64,000 bases of DNA, from assembly GCA_963556255.1 (NCBI GenBank), contig OY744616.1, positions 9,832,991 to 9,896,990 of the forward strand. The letters are read 5' to 3'. Origin of the DNA: Allolobophora icterica. Its lineage: Eukaryota > Annelida > Clitellata > Crassiclitellata > Lumbricidae. The notes beneath the pieces are model-generated. The model was given only the letters and a program-made list of their open reading frames with translations. It had not been told where the DNA came from and did no database searches. The translations under genes were made by a program, and so were the position numbers. Within the stretch, counting starts at the first letter, position 1. Each line of letters begins with the position of its first letter. Of the stretch, positions 59,983 through 64,000 are shown one piece after another.

Positions 59983-60619
59983 TTGTTTATGCAGCTCATT
60001 TTTTAACCTCTTAAGGGCAACCAACATCGATAAGTAACTCTGACAGCTTAATGTACGGAAGCCAGGAAATTTTCGTAATAGCACAAACACGAAAGCTGAA
60101 TACTTGGGACTTTTCTATCAACATCAATCACTGCATCACCCAGCGAAACAAGAAAAACTAAATCGTTCACACTAACATCCATTTTCTTCACCTGTTTCCG
60201 ATGGGGGATTGTCGTTTACGTCGCTGGCAGGACGTTTGTGGTTATCTAATGTTTCCTTTCCATCAGTAGCTTCTGATGTCGTTTTGTTCTTACGATCACG
60301 ATCCGAGATTCGATCACGATCCGTTCCTCCCTCGCCATCATCGCTGTCGTCATTGTCGAGGAACGTCAGAGTGTTATACATCCGGCTGTCCGCGTTTATT
60401 GCGGCCTAAATGCAAAACAGAAGCCAGACGTGAAAAAGTGAAAGAAGACAGAGTTCAGTGAGATGCGGAAACGATAGTTGGTGATTCACAATGAATCATC
60501 AATTATTTTAGAGATTCGTGATGAACAATTAAAACGCTCATTGTATTTTCCAACACCATCTTCTGACTTGGAAAATAGACTACTTACTCATTTCACTGGT
60601 AATTAATTCATCACAAGCT
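31818..60619 (-). CDS. BNIP2/caytaxin-like BCH-domain protein, eight coding exons
   Basis: Coding exons on the minus strand are 60381(ATG)-60192, 42321-42100, 40262-40104, 39157-39055, 38341-38210, 35740-35654, 34994-34896 and 31878-31818, giving 1053 nt (350 aa). All phases agree (1,1,1,2,2,2,2). BNIP2 is about 314 aa and caytaxin about 371 aa. The N-terminal ~150 residues are acidic, with [11 protein letters not shown] and a Trp-acidic DDWTDDL that resembles the WED-type kinesin-light-chain motif of caytaxin. From about residue 160 the BCH (CRAL-TRIO-like) domain follows: [76 protein letters not shown] and [11 protein letters not shown]. The family scaffolds Rho-GTPase, kinesin or glutaminase interactions in the cytoplasm. 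Whether it is the BNIP2, ATCAY or PRUNE2 orthologue cannot be told here. Transposon-derived DNA and a nested gene fill its introns. Confidence 0.9.
31879..34895 (-). other. Last intron of the BCH gene
   Basis: About 3 kb, A-rich on the plus strand (CAACAACAAC near 33830). It contains the palindromic mini-element at 34135-34198 and a dispersed repeat at 34325-34410 also seen at 11855. No additional exon seen. Confidence 0.5.
34135..34198. mobile_element. 64-bp palindromic mini-element, copy 2
   Basis: CACTTTAACGACGAGC is mirrored by GCTCGTCGTTAAAGTG with a ~32-nt interior. The whole resembles 28141-28206, so this is a mobile or amplified unit far smaller than usual MITEs. Confidence 0.7.
34896..34994 (-). 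CDS. BCH gene, coding exon 7
   Basis: 99 nt, phase 2 at both ends, acceptor TTTCAG and consensus donor GTGAGT. Encodes [20 protein letters not shown] and [11 protein letters not shown], the family's SSKFSxKIxYV...L..LVP block. Confidence 0.9.
35425..35570 (-). mobile_element. SINE family 2 body fragment
   Basis: TAAGCTAGCCCTCAGAGGCA, GCCAGTCCTCTCCCTCACTG and CATCTTCCCACTGACAGTGG match the bodies at 37050 and 40980. Confidence 0.6.
35654..35740 (-). CDS. BCH gene, coding exon 6
   Basis: 87 nt, phase 2 at both ends. Encodes [20 protein letters not shown] and LMTKPFI, equivalent to the LxxLIIVHPSWFIRT...RPFI core of BCH domains. Donor GTTTCT is weak. Confidence 0.9.
35793..36975. mobile_element. 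Non-autonomous hAT element, 1183 bp
   Basis: TAGGGACCTGCGAA at the left is inverted as TTCGCAGGTCCCTA at the right. ATTGAAAC flanks both ends (35785-35792, 36976-36983), a perfect 8-bp duplication. Both subterminal zones are dense in TTCGATTCGA-type words. The 178-codon minus-strand frame inside shows no transposase motif. It lies in an intron of the BCH gene. Confidence 0.9.
37050..37275 (-). mobile_element. SINE family 2
   Basis: Body as at 40980; the right end GCTAACCACTATACTATCGA is the A-box region of a tRNA head on the minus strand. The B-box part is deleted. Confidence 0.65.
37722..37825. repeat. GATTTATATAGCACC element
   Basis: ATTTATATAGCACCATTTAG then GGCCAAAGAAAAGGGTGCTG. The same module occurs at 40868-40945 and 62025-62125, preceded by TAATAA triplets in two cases. 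Confidence 0.65.
37833..37957. repeat. 125-bp near-perfect palindrome
   Basis: CAAAGATAGCTCTTGAGC at 37833-37850 is the exact reverse complement of 37940-37957. Between them (TATG)n meets (CATA)n with an AATATAATATATT centre, so nearly the whole 125 bp can fold back. Confidence 0.9.
37970..38085. repeat. (TATG)n microsatellite
   Basis: TATG/GTAT tetramers with few interruptions, next to the palindrome. Confidence 0.9.
38210..38341 (-). CDS. BCH gene, coding exon 5
   Basis: 132 nt, phase 2 at both ends, acceptor TTGCTGTAG. Encodes [20 protein letters not shown], then [20 protein letters not shown] and IDHR. This is the most conserved stretch of the BCH domain. Confidence 0.93.
38538..38620. 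repeat. (TA)n microsatellite
   Basis: Pure TA at 38540-38565 and interrupted repeats to 38615. Confidence 0.9.
38660..38890 (-). mobile_element. Diverged SINE family 1 copy
   Basis: Blocks such as CTCATTCTACTGCTGCCCCT and GAGTGGAAGGCTGAG parallel the family 1 body (TGCTCATTTTACAATCGCC, GAATGAAGGCTGA). Much older than the copies at 7683 and 61230. Confidence 0.5.
39055..39157 (-). CDS. BCH gene, coding exon 4
   Basis: 103 nt, phase 1 in and 2 out, acceptor CTTTGTAG, donor GTGAGT. Encodes [20 protein letters not shown] then [12 protein letters not shown]. Confidence 0.93.
39897..40048 (-). mobile_element. tRNA-derived CORE-like SINE
   Basis: Minus strand: GGACACGGTAGCTAATTGGT (A box region), GGGTTCAATCC (B box), then GTGTAGGGACCTTGAGCAAG, as at 8215 on the plus strand. 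Confidence 0.75.
40104..40262 (-). CDS. BCH gene, coding exon 3
   Basis: 159 nt, phase 1 at both ends, acceptor TTTCCTGTCAG. Encodes [40 protein letters not shown] and VLSHGG, the start of the BCH domain. Donor GTTCGT is weak but in phase. Confidence 0.93.
40385..40555. repeat. TACA and TA microsatellites
   Basis: ACATACACAC words from 40385 pass into TATATATGCATGCATATAT and (TA)n to about 40540. Confidence 0.9.
40868..40945. repeat. GATTTATATAGCACC element
   Basis: Second copy of the module seen at 37722 and 62025. Confidence 0.6.
40980..41280 (-). mobile_element. SINE family 2, complete, with 13-bp target duplication
   Basis: Minus strand: TAGTGTAGTGGTTAGTGCAC (A box) and GGGTTCAAATCC (B box), then the family body and an A/G-rich tail. 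TGATACTTTAAAG flanks both sides (40967-40979 and 41281-41293). Confidence 0.88.
41294..41806. mobile_element. hAT MITE with GGGTCGCGACCCC-type termini
   Basis: CAGCGGTTCTCAACC at the left is inverted as GGTTGAGAACCGCTG at the right, followed inward by GCGACCCC/GGGTCGC. CTTTAAAG flanks both ends (41286-41293, 41807-41814). 513 bp, no transposase. Confidence 0.93.
42100..42321 (-). CDS. BCH gene, coding exon 2
   Basis: 222 nt, phase 1 at both ends, acceptor TGATGTTCTCAG, donor CAG/GTTGGA. Encodes an acidic segment with [20 protein letters not shown] and an Asp-rich [20 protein letters not shown], comparable to the regulatory N-terminus of BNIP2. Confidence 0.88.
42335..42665. repeat. 42-47 bp minisatellite
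   Basis: About seven units with GGTTACATCACATGTTAATG and TTACATTACCAAGTAATG. It begins 14 bp beyond the acceptor end of exon 2, within the branch-point zone of the intron. Confidence 0.85.
42665..43680. other. Intronic DNA, no exon seen
   Basis: Includes an AT microsatellite at about 43250-43333. Three short frames at 42955-43346 are low-complexity or unsupported. Confidence 0.5.
43684..48575. repeat. 168-bp satellite array, ~28 units
   Basis: The word TACGTAGTAGTAAT recurs at 44114, 44281, 44451, 44621, 44788, 44928, 45100, 45271 and 45438 and so on, giving a period of 167-172 bp. Each unit also has GAGTAGCTATGGTTCAGAAT, a TTATGGAACATATAGTTCTG block and TAATAATTCTGTCCACACAA. First and last units are degraded. 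A block of about seven units is repeated at a 1177-1181 bp offset. It sits in the large intron of the BCH gene, 1.5 kb upstream of the Tudor-recombinase gene. Confidence 0.95.
48580..49184. other. No gene seen
   Basis: Non-repetitive intronic DNA between the satellite and a hAT MITE. No frame or splice pair stands out. Confidence 0.45.
49185..49542. mobile_element. hAT MITE, 358 bp
   Basis: CCGTGCTGTCCAACA and TTGGACAGCACTG are inverted termini. ATCTAGAT flanks both ends (49177-49184, 49543-49550). It is about 570 bp upstream of the first coding exon of the Tudor-recombinase gene. Confidence 0.9.
49551..50111 (+). promoter_or_regulatory. Presumed upstream region of the Tudor-recombinase gene
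   Basis: CTGAATTTGCAG at 50100-50111 is an acceptor directly before the start-codon exon, so a 5' UTR exon should lie upstream. I could not identify it or a promoter motif. A 63-codon frame at 49828-50019 is unsupported. Confidence 0.3.
50114..50327 (+). CDS. Tudor-recombinase gene, exon 1
   Basis: ATG at 50114, two bases after an acceptor at 50110-50111. Encodes 71 basic, low-complexity residues with [20 protein letters not shown], a likely nuclear-localisation stretch. Ends ACT-G before GTAAAA. Confidence 0.7.
50114..56069 (+). CDS. Tudor / 11-aa repeat / zinc-finger / Crypton-like tyrosine recombinase fusion
   Basis: The five-exon model is 50114-50327, 50757-50846, 51721-54948, 55475-55561 and 55906-56069, 3783 nt (1260 aa); every intron is phase 1. 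Residues 78-122 form a Tudor domain ([18 protein letters not shown], then INVTYLDG) with aromatic-cage candidates W86, Y91, Y92 and Y108. Residues 135-395 are about 23 units of [11 protein letters not shown]. An acidic linker leads to a C-x2-C-x9-H-x4-H finger (about 548-566) and a C-x2-C...H-x3-C motif (about 626-645). Residues ~740-1065 match the tyrosine recombinase fold: R897 in NGRRGGE, K945 in the beta-hairpin, T-A-M-R1022-H, H1048 in MGHS and nucleophile Y1057. A 6-aa EATVTA repeat and a SANT/Myb-like tail (1180-1240, W1184, W1225) follow. The zinc finger, recombinase and tail resemble proteins of Crypton-derived families in animals. It could be an active element or a domesticated gene. 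No terminal repeats identified. Confidence 0.8.
50757..50846 (+). CDS. Tudor-recombinase gene, exon 2
   Basis: 90 nt between TTTGCATTAG and GTATGA. In phase 1 it encodes [20 protein letters not shown] and PATVTSVET, the first strands of the Tudor barrel. The other two frames do not give a recognisable domain. Confidence 0.85.
51721..54948 (+). CDS. Tudor-recombinase gene, exon 3 (main exon)
   Basis: Acceptor GTTGTTAATTTCAG. The frame extends upstream only to a TTG, so the start lies in exon 1. The first residues, [18 protein letters not shown], complete the Tudor domain begun in exon 2, strong evidence for the join. It carries the 11-aa repeats, both zinc motifs and the recombinase domain. 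Unspliced, the frame ends at 54974; a GTACAA donor after AAAG gives the phase 1 join to exon 4. Confidence 0.93.
51824..52600 (+). repeat. 33-bp coding minisatellite
   Basis: About 23.5 units of exactly 33 bp (core ATCAGTGAGAGACAGCCTTC) with only one to three substitutions each, mostly at the GAA/AAA/GTA codon. All units stay in frame. The +1 frame is also open through the array ([11 protein letters not shown] repeats, 52093-52632). Confidence 0.97.
54676..54800 (+). repeat. 18-bp coding minisatellite
   Basis: GAAGCAACAGTTACCGCA repeated about six and a half times, encoding EATVTA, directly after the recombinase domain. Confidence 0.93.
55475..55561 (+). CDS. Tudor-recombinase gene, exon 4
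   Basis: 87 nt between TTGATGATTTTTAG and GTATGA, phase 1. Encodes [20 protein letters not shown] and WLNGDCLP, the first helix of a SANT/Myb-like tail as in related vertebrate and invertebrate recombinase-like proteins. Confidence 0.75.
55906..56069 (+). CDS. Tudor-recombinase gene, exon 5
   Basis: 164 nt after TATAAATTTTAG, ending at TAG 56067-56069. Encodes [20 protein letters not shown] and [11 protein letters not shown], then a basic [12 protein letters not shown]. The C-K-x-D-x-(x)L...W-x-x-V pattern follows on naturally from exon 4. Confidence 0.78.
56070..56837. other. Probable 3' UTR, then intron of the BCH gene
   Basis: No further coding seen. AT-rich. Confidence 0.45.
56516..56521 (+). 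terminator. Candidate polyadenylation signal of the Tudor-recombinase gene
   Basis: AATAAA in GGCAAATAAAAACG, about 450 bp after the stop at 56069. Other AT-rich candidates exist, so the choice is tentative. Confidence 0.4.
56838..56965. mobile_element. 128-bp palindromic MITE-like element
   Basis: TCAATAGCTCATCATATAT at 56838 and ATATATAATGAGCTATTGA ending at 56965 are inverted with one mismatch. The interior contains TAGGGGCTGAGATACAGAGT, a word also found at 58030 and 59833 beside satellite-related sequence. Confidence 0.65.
57060..57629. mobile_element. piggyBac-like MITE loaded with (TATG)n
   Basis: CCCCTTCGCTGCG at the left and CGCAGCGAAGAGG at the right are inverted termini flanked by TTAA on both sides (57056-57059, 57630-57633), the piggyBac target. 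The interior is mostly TATG microsatellite (57095-57510). GACGAGACATACTCGTC, itself a short palindrome, occurs twice near the right end. Confidence 0.88.
57634..58020. other. Intronic DNA, no exon seen
   Basis: TTAAGTTAGTTAAGCC and similar AT-rich words; nothing assigned. Confidence 0.45.
58025..58780. repeat. Degenerate satellite related to the 168-bp array
   Basis: Several incomplete units share GAGTAGCTATGGTTCAGAAT, ATTATACCTTGGGGAA, TATAGTACTGAGTGGCTAAG and TAATAATTCTG with the array at 43684-48575. It lies on the other side of the Tudor-recombinase gene. Confidence 0.9.
58781..59080. other. Intronic DNA, no exon seen
   Basis: Unique sequence; contains a CACGTATAGTATTGAGTGGC remnant of the satellite at about 58998. 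Confidence 0.4.
59090..59690. repeat. ~74-bp satellite, eight units, sharing a core with the 168-bp repeat
   Basis: TTCTTGCTATAATATACTCT words recur every 68-77 bp. Each unit has ATTATACCTTGAGGAACATA then ACACTGAGTGACTATGG, equivalent to about 50 bp of the 168-bp unit. It is thus a shortened derivative or relative of that satellite. Confidence 0.9.
59900..59981. repeat. (TA)n microsatellite
   Basis: About 80 bp of pure TA. Confidence 0.98.
60192..60405 (-). CDS. BCH gene, first coding exon
   Basis: Acceptor CTGTTTTGCATTTAG, donor ACAG/GTGAAG, phase 1 out. The ATG is at 60381. The frame is open upstream to the acceptor, but the next exon upstream has in-frame stops, so this Met is the likely start. 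Encodes [19 protein letters not shown] then a [11 protein letters not shown] stretch, a low-complexity acidic/basic N-terminus unlike the usual BNIP2 start. Confidence 0.75.
60588..60619 (-). other. BCH gene, 32-nt 5' UTR exon
   Basis: Strong acceptor (TTTGTCATCGTTTACAG) and consensus donor (GTAAGTAG) enclose 32 nt. Read in the phase of the next exon it contains stops, so it is non-coding. The 68-codon hydrophobic frame over it (60580-60783) is probably spurious. Confidence 0.5.
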
Positions 60620-61194
60620 CTGTAAACGATGACAAACAATAAGAACACATCATACTGACTAATATATAAATGTAATTTTAATTGGAAATGTAATTGTAAA
60701 CTCGACCACTGCCCGTACTTTGGTATTGCCAGTCCCAAGTCAGAAAAAAGGAGAAGGGCAACACCAACCACCATGGCAGCCATACCATGTTGTTAAACAC
60801 TGTAATAATATTATTGTATAAATGATCTTAAATTCCTTTCAGTCACAAGTAAAGCACTATAATGATCAGTTACCATGCCCCTGCTATTTTCAATTTAAAT
60901 CGAGCACTTTACTACTAAAACAAAATCGAATACTTGGGACATTTCTGTCATGAGGACTGTGGAATTAAACTTTTGAAAGAAAGATAAATTTTTACCCAGT
61001 TACCCTTGCAAACAGTTTAGTGGGTTCTTAGTAGGCAGAAAAAGTTACCTTTATCAACAATGATAACGAATGATAATTATAATTAACATCATCATTGTTC
61101 ATAAAGATTAATGAAGCCGACATGATGATGATATTGAACAATAAGAGTGATGATAATGATAATGAACTGTGAAGGCAAAACATCATTTTAATCG

Positions 61195-61195
<1 letters not shown>
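60620..61195. other. Upstream region of the BCH gene, no exon seen
   Basis: A TTGCCAGTCCCAAGT block at 60725 resembles one at 23382 (GTGCCAGTCCCAAGT) and may be a LINE remnant. ATGATAATGAT words lie at 61055-61165. Confidence 0.35.
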
Positions 61196-61196
<1 letters not shown>

Positions 61197-61233
<37 letters not shown>

Positions 61234-61490
61234 TCATTTATTAATTCAAACTGACAAGTACGCAGTAAGATTACATGATACAGTAGTAACAGACAATAAC
61301 AAGTATAACAGGAGTCGAATTTAACAGTATGGCAGCCATGCAAGGCGCCCATCAGTCCTGCTGCTCATTTTACAATCGCCATTTAGGGAATGAAGGCTGA
61401 GTTAACCTTGTGGGCTAGTGGGTATCGAACCCACGTCCTTCTGATCTTCGTGCCAGCGTGTTACCATTCAACCATCTCCCCGCCCCATTG
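61197..61490 (-). mobile_element. tRNA-derived SINE (family 1), copy 2
   Basis: Same A box, B box (GGTTCGATACCC) and body as at 7768-8032; (TA)n tail at 61197-61230. Confidence 0.85.
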
Positions 61491-62475
61491 TATTTACCAC
61501 TTGAAAGCTAAGGTCAGGGCACCAACTCATTTACAACTGATGTCGTTATCACTTTTTCAATGATGGGAAAATGAGGACGAGTTGATCGTGAAGAGCAAAA
61601 AGACCGCCCGTCTATCCTCTGTCTATCCTCAATGACTCCACTCGAACACTCTGACTAGTTTTTTTATCTGAGTTATTCATAAGTCAATATTATCACCATA
61701 CTTGACATGACATCTATAGACACTACGTAGTCAGCCTTGTAAACACAAGAATACAAGATGCCCCTCTTCGTGTTACTAAGTAAATACAATTTCCAATTAT
61801 GCTCACGACTAAAGCGACAATCAATCCTTCAGCTGTTACCAAAGTTTAAAGAGAAAGAGGCTGGAGACTGTTATTATCTCGAAATTGAACAACAGTCAAA
61901 AGAAGTAATTCTCTAAAGTTATTCTAAAAAAATTAAAGCCAATGTTGCCCTGACTTCAGTAGCAACTCCTGATGAATATGCCAAGCCTCTCGAACCAGAA
62001 CGGCATTTAACAGTTAGTAATAATAATAATAAGACGATTTATATAGCGCCGTAGCACAGCCGAGGCCGAAGAAAAGGGCGCCGTAAATGAGTGTACAGCG
62101 CCCAGAGTGTACAGTTACAAAGAGTCACAATTTCCCAAACAAACCCTAGTTAAGGCAAAATGGAAACTCTCGATAATTCATTAGGGCAGTGGAATACCAT
62201 ACTCAAACAACAATGACCTAGCCAGCCAACCCACCTCCAAGTTAGAAACCAGCCAATTACAGTTTGCACACAAACAAGCAACTACCAGGCAGCTAATTAT
62301 CTAGCTTTCCAAACAGCCTGCCAGGCAGAGACCCGGCAAAGCAATCTGTCAGCCTGTCAAACAAACAAAAACCAATGGAAACCCACCACATGACCCAATA
62401 GGAAAGAAATTCTGCTATCTAATTAGCCTGCAACATCAACAGCCAGCCAAACAGGACGCCATTTCCAGCGTCAAC
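61491..62475. other. No gene seen
   Basis: Contains the third GATTTATATAGCGCC module at 62025-62125 preceded by (TAA)n. From about 62210 AGCCAGC-type words foreshadow the minisatellite. Confidence 0.45.
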
Positions 62476-62479
62476 AAAG

Positions 62480-62890
62480 CTGTCTGCTGGCCAGAGAAAG
62501 CCAGCCAAGCCACGGTCCACAAGGCAGGCCAGAGAAAGCCGGTCAAGCCACAATCCGCAAAGCAGGCGACAGAAAGCAGCCAAGCCACGGTCCACGAGGC
62601 AGGCCAGAAGAAGCCAGCTAAGCCACAATCCACAAGGCAGGCCAGAGAAAGTCAGCCAAGCCATGGTCCGCCAGGCAGGCCAGAGAAAACCAGCCAAGTC
62701 ATGGTCCACAAGGCAGGCCAGAGAAAGTCAACAAAGCCATGGTCTTCAAGGCAGGCCACAGAAAGCCAGCCAAGCCATGGTCCACAAGGCAGGCCAGAAA
62801 AAGCCTGCCAAGCCACAGTCGGCAACTTGCAAGGCAGGCCAGAGAAAGTCAGCTAAGACCACGGTCCGCAACTCCGCAAGGCAGCCAAAC
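62480..62890. repeat. 38-bp minisatellite
   Basis: About ten units of GGTCCACAAGGCAGGCCAGA plus GAAAGCCAGCCAAGCCA at 38-39 bp spacing. Open frames on both strands across it are repeat artefacts. Confidence 0.9.
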
Positions 62891-63179
62891 ATCAAACGAG
62901 ATAAACAATTGGAACAGGAATTTGCTTGTCCCAGATGACATGCAGCCTGTGACAGTTTTACCCAAACGCACTCACACACAACAGTTGACGATGCACCACC
63001 AAACACTTCTTGTCGAAAGACAAAGTCACACACTGACAAATGACACTGACTTTACTCTCAAGAGGGAGGCAGGTCCTATTGTCTCCACCATAAAATGTCT
63101 TCTCATTAGCACCCTTATCATAACTTTCATTCTAACTCTAATTCAGACACAAGAATATTACTTATAATCAAAAATCATC

Positions 63180-63420
63180 CAAAGCTGCTAGCACCACCAA
63201 GACCACCATTATAAACACCACCACAAATGCCACCGCCACCAAGACCACAACCACCAAGACCACAACCACCAACACCACCACCACCAACACCACACCACAA
63301 ACACCATCATACCCAGACCACCACAGCACACCACCAGCACCACTGCCACGATCATCATCACCACTGACACAAACACCACCCCCAGGACTACCACCACAAA
63401 AAACATCCCCACCACCACTG
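63180..63420. repeat. CCACCA-rich tract
   Basis: ACCACCAAGACCAC and CACCACCA words with strong C/A bias. Confidence 0.9.
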
Positions 63421-63479
63421 CGACCATTCATCTTTGAAAGTGCCACTAACCCGGATGACCAATATTATTAATTTCCGGC

Positions 63480-63800
63480 ACAATCAATCATCCGTCTCTC
63501 TGCCATACTCTGTCTCTCCGTCAGTCTGTCTGTCTGTATGTCTATCTCCCTCTTTCTATCTCTCTACCTATATATCAGTTTACCATCCATTTATCAATCA
63601 AATGATATATATCTCCTCTGCATCCGTTCCTCCGTCCATCTGTACCTCATTCACTCTGACTCTTGCCTGTCCGTATGTCCATCCGTCTGTCCATCCGTCT
63701 GTCCATCCATCTGTCCATCCGTCTGTCCATCCGTCTGTCCATCCGTCTGTCTGTCCATCCGTCTGTCTGTCCGTCCGTCCGTCTGGTCATTTCTCTGTCA
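63480..63800. repeat. CTGTCTGT and 12-bp CCATCCGTCTGT repeats
   Basis: TCTGTCTGTCTGTATGTC words, then a near-perfect 12-bp CCATCCGTCTGT array at 63680-63785. Confidence 0.93.
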
Positions 63801-63829
63801 TATTTTGAATATAGGTACAGTATTGTATT

Positions 63830-63900
63830 GCATTGTATTTAAACATTTATAAAGCGCCCCTCACAGTTTTGCTAATAAGAGGTGCTTCATACAGTACACC
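63830..63900. repeat. TTTATAAAGCGCCCCTCACAG element
   Basis: Same module as at 14412, 19045 and 21315, preceded by GTATT pentamers. Confidence 0.6.
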
Positions 63901-63925
63901 TTCTGCTGAACGATGAACATGGTGT

Positions 63926-63930
63926 GGCAG

Positions 63931-64000
<70 letters not shown>
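63926..64000. repeat. (GAT)n microsatellite at window end
   Basis: Pure GAT triplets run off the end of the window. They may be the tail of a LINE, as at 18765. Confidence 0.97.

Noticed and set aside
60580..60783. 68-codon hydrophobic minus-strand frame resembling a small membrane protein
   Set aside because: It overlaps the strong acceptor and donor of a 32-nt 5' UTR exon and a repeat-like block; no homology recognised.
62419..63167. Trp-rich and Gln/Lys-rich frames on both strands
   Set aside because: They come from a 38-bp minisatellite; frame openness follows from the repeat.

Overview
The window is metazoan nuclear DNA: AT-rich, intron-bearing, and packed with SINEs, hAT/Harbinger/piggyBac-type MITEs, LINE fragments and microsatellites. 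The dispersed ATTTATATAGCGCC elements, CORE-type SINEs and frequent TAGGCCTA words suggest a marine invertebrate, perhaps a deuterostome such as an echinoderm. That placement is an impression, not a proof.

Four host-type transcription units can be supported. (1) Minus strand, 16150 to 6523: a secreted cysteine-rich precursor of unknown family. A signal-peptide exon, a 29-nt micro-exon and three related cassette exons join in frame to 225 codons. (2) Plus strand, 25404-25658: TIMM8, a small mitochondrial intermembrane-space chaperone with an intact twin CX3C motif. A short SAP-like reading frame diverges from its probable promoter. (3) Minus strand, 60619 to 31818: a BNIP2/caytaxin (BCH/CRAL-TRIO) gene assembled from eight phase-compatible coding exons plus a 32-nt 5' UTR exon, about 350 aa. 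(4) Plus strand, 50112-56069, nested inside the roughly 18-kb intron of gene 3: a five-exon gene of about 1260 aa that combines a Tudor domain, about 23 copies of an 11-residue repeat, two zinc-finger-like motifs, a Crypton-like tyrosine recombinase domain (R...K...T-x-x-R...H...Y) and a C-terminal SANT/Myb-like tail. This is the most unusual object in the window.

Layout. 1-6.5 kb is short tandem repeats and a LINE tail. 6.5-16.2 kb is the cysteine-rich gene, whose introns hold SINEs and a hAT MITE. 16.2-24 kb is repeat-rich, with several MITEs and a broken LINE reverse transcriptase. 24.3-26 kb is the TIMM8 locus. 26-31.8 kb is AT-rich DNA downstream of the BCH gene. 31.8-60.6 kb is the BCH gene, whose largest intron (42322-60191) holds a 168-bp satellite array, the Tudor-recombinase gene, and further arrays related to the satellite. 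60.6-64 kb is SINE, minisatellite and microsatellite DNA.

All exon models were made by eye, from open frames, GT/AG signals, phase agreement and family resemblance. No search or transcript was available.
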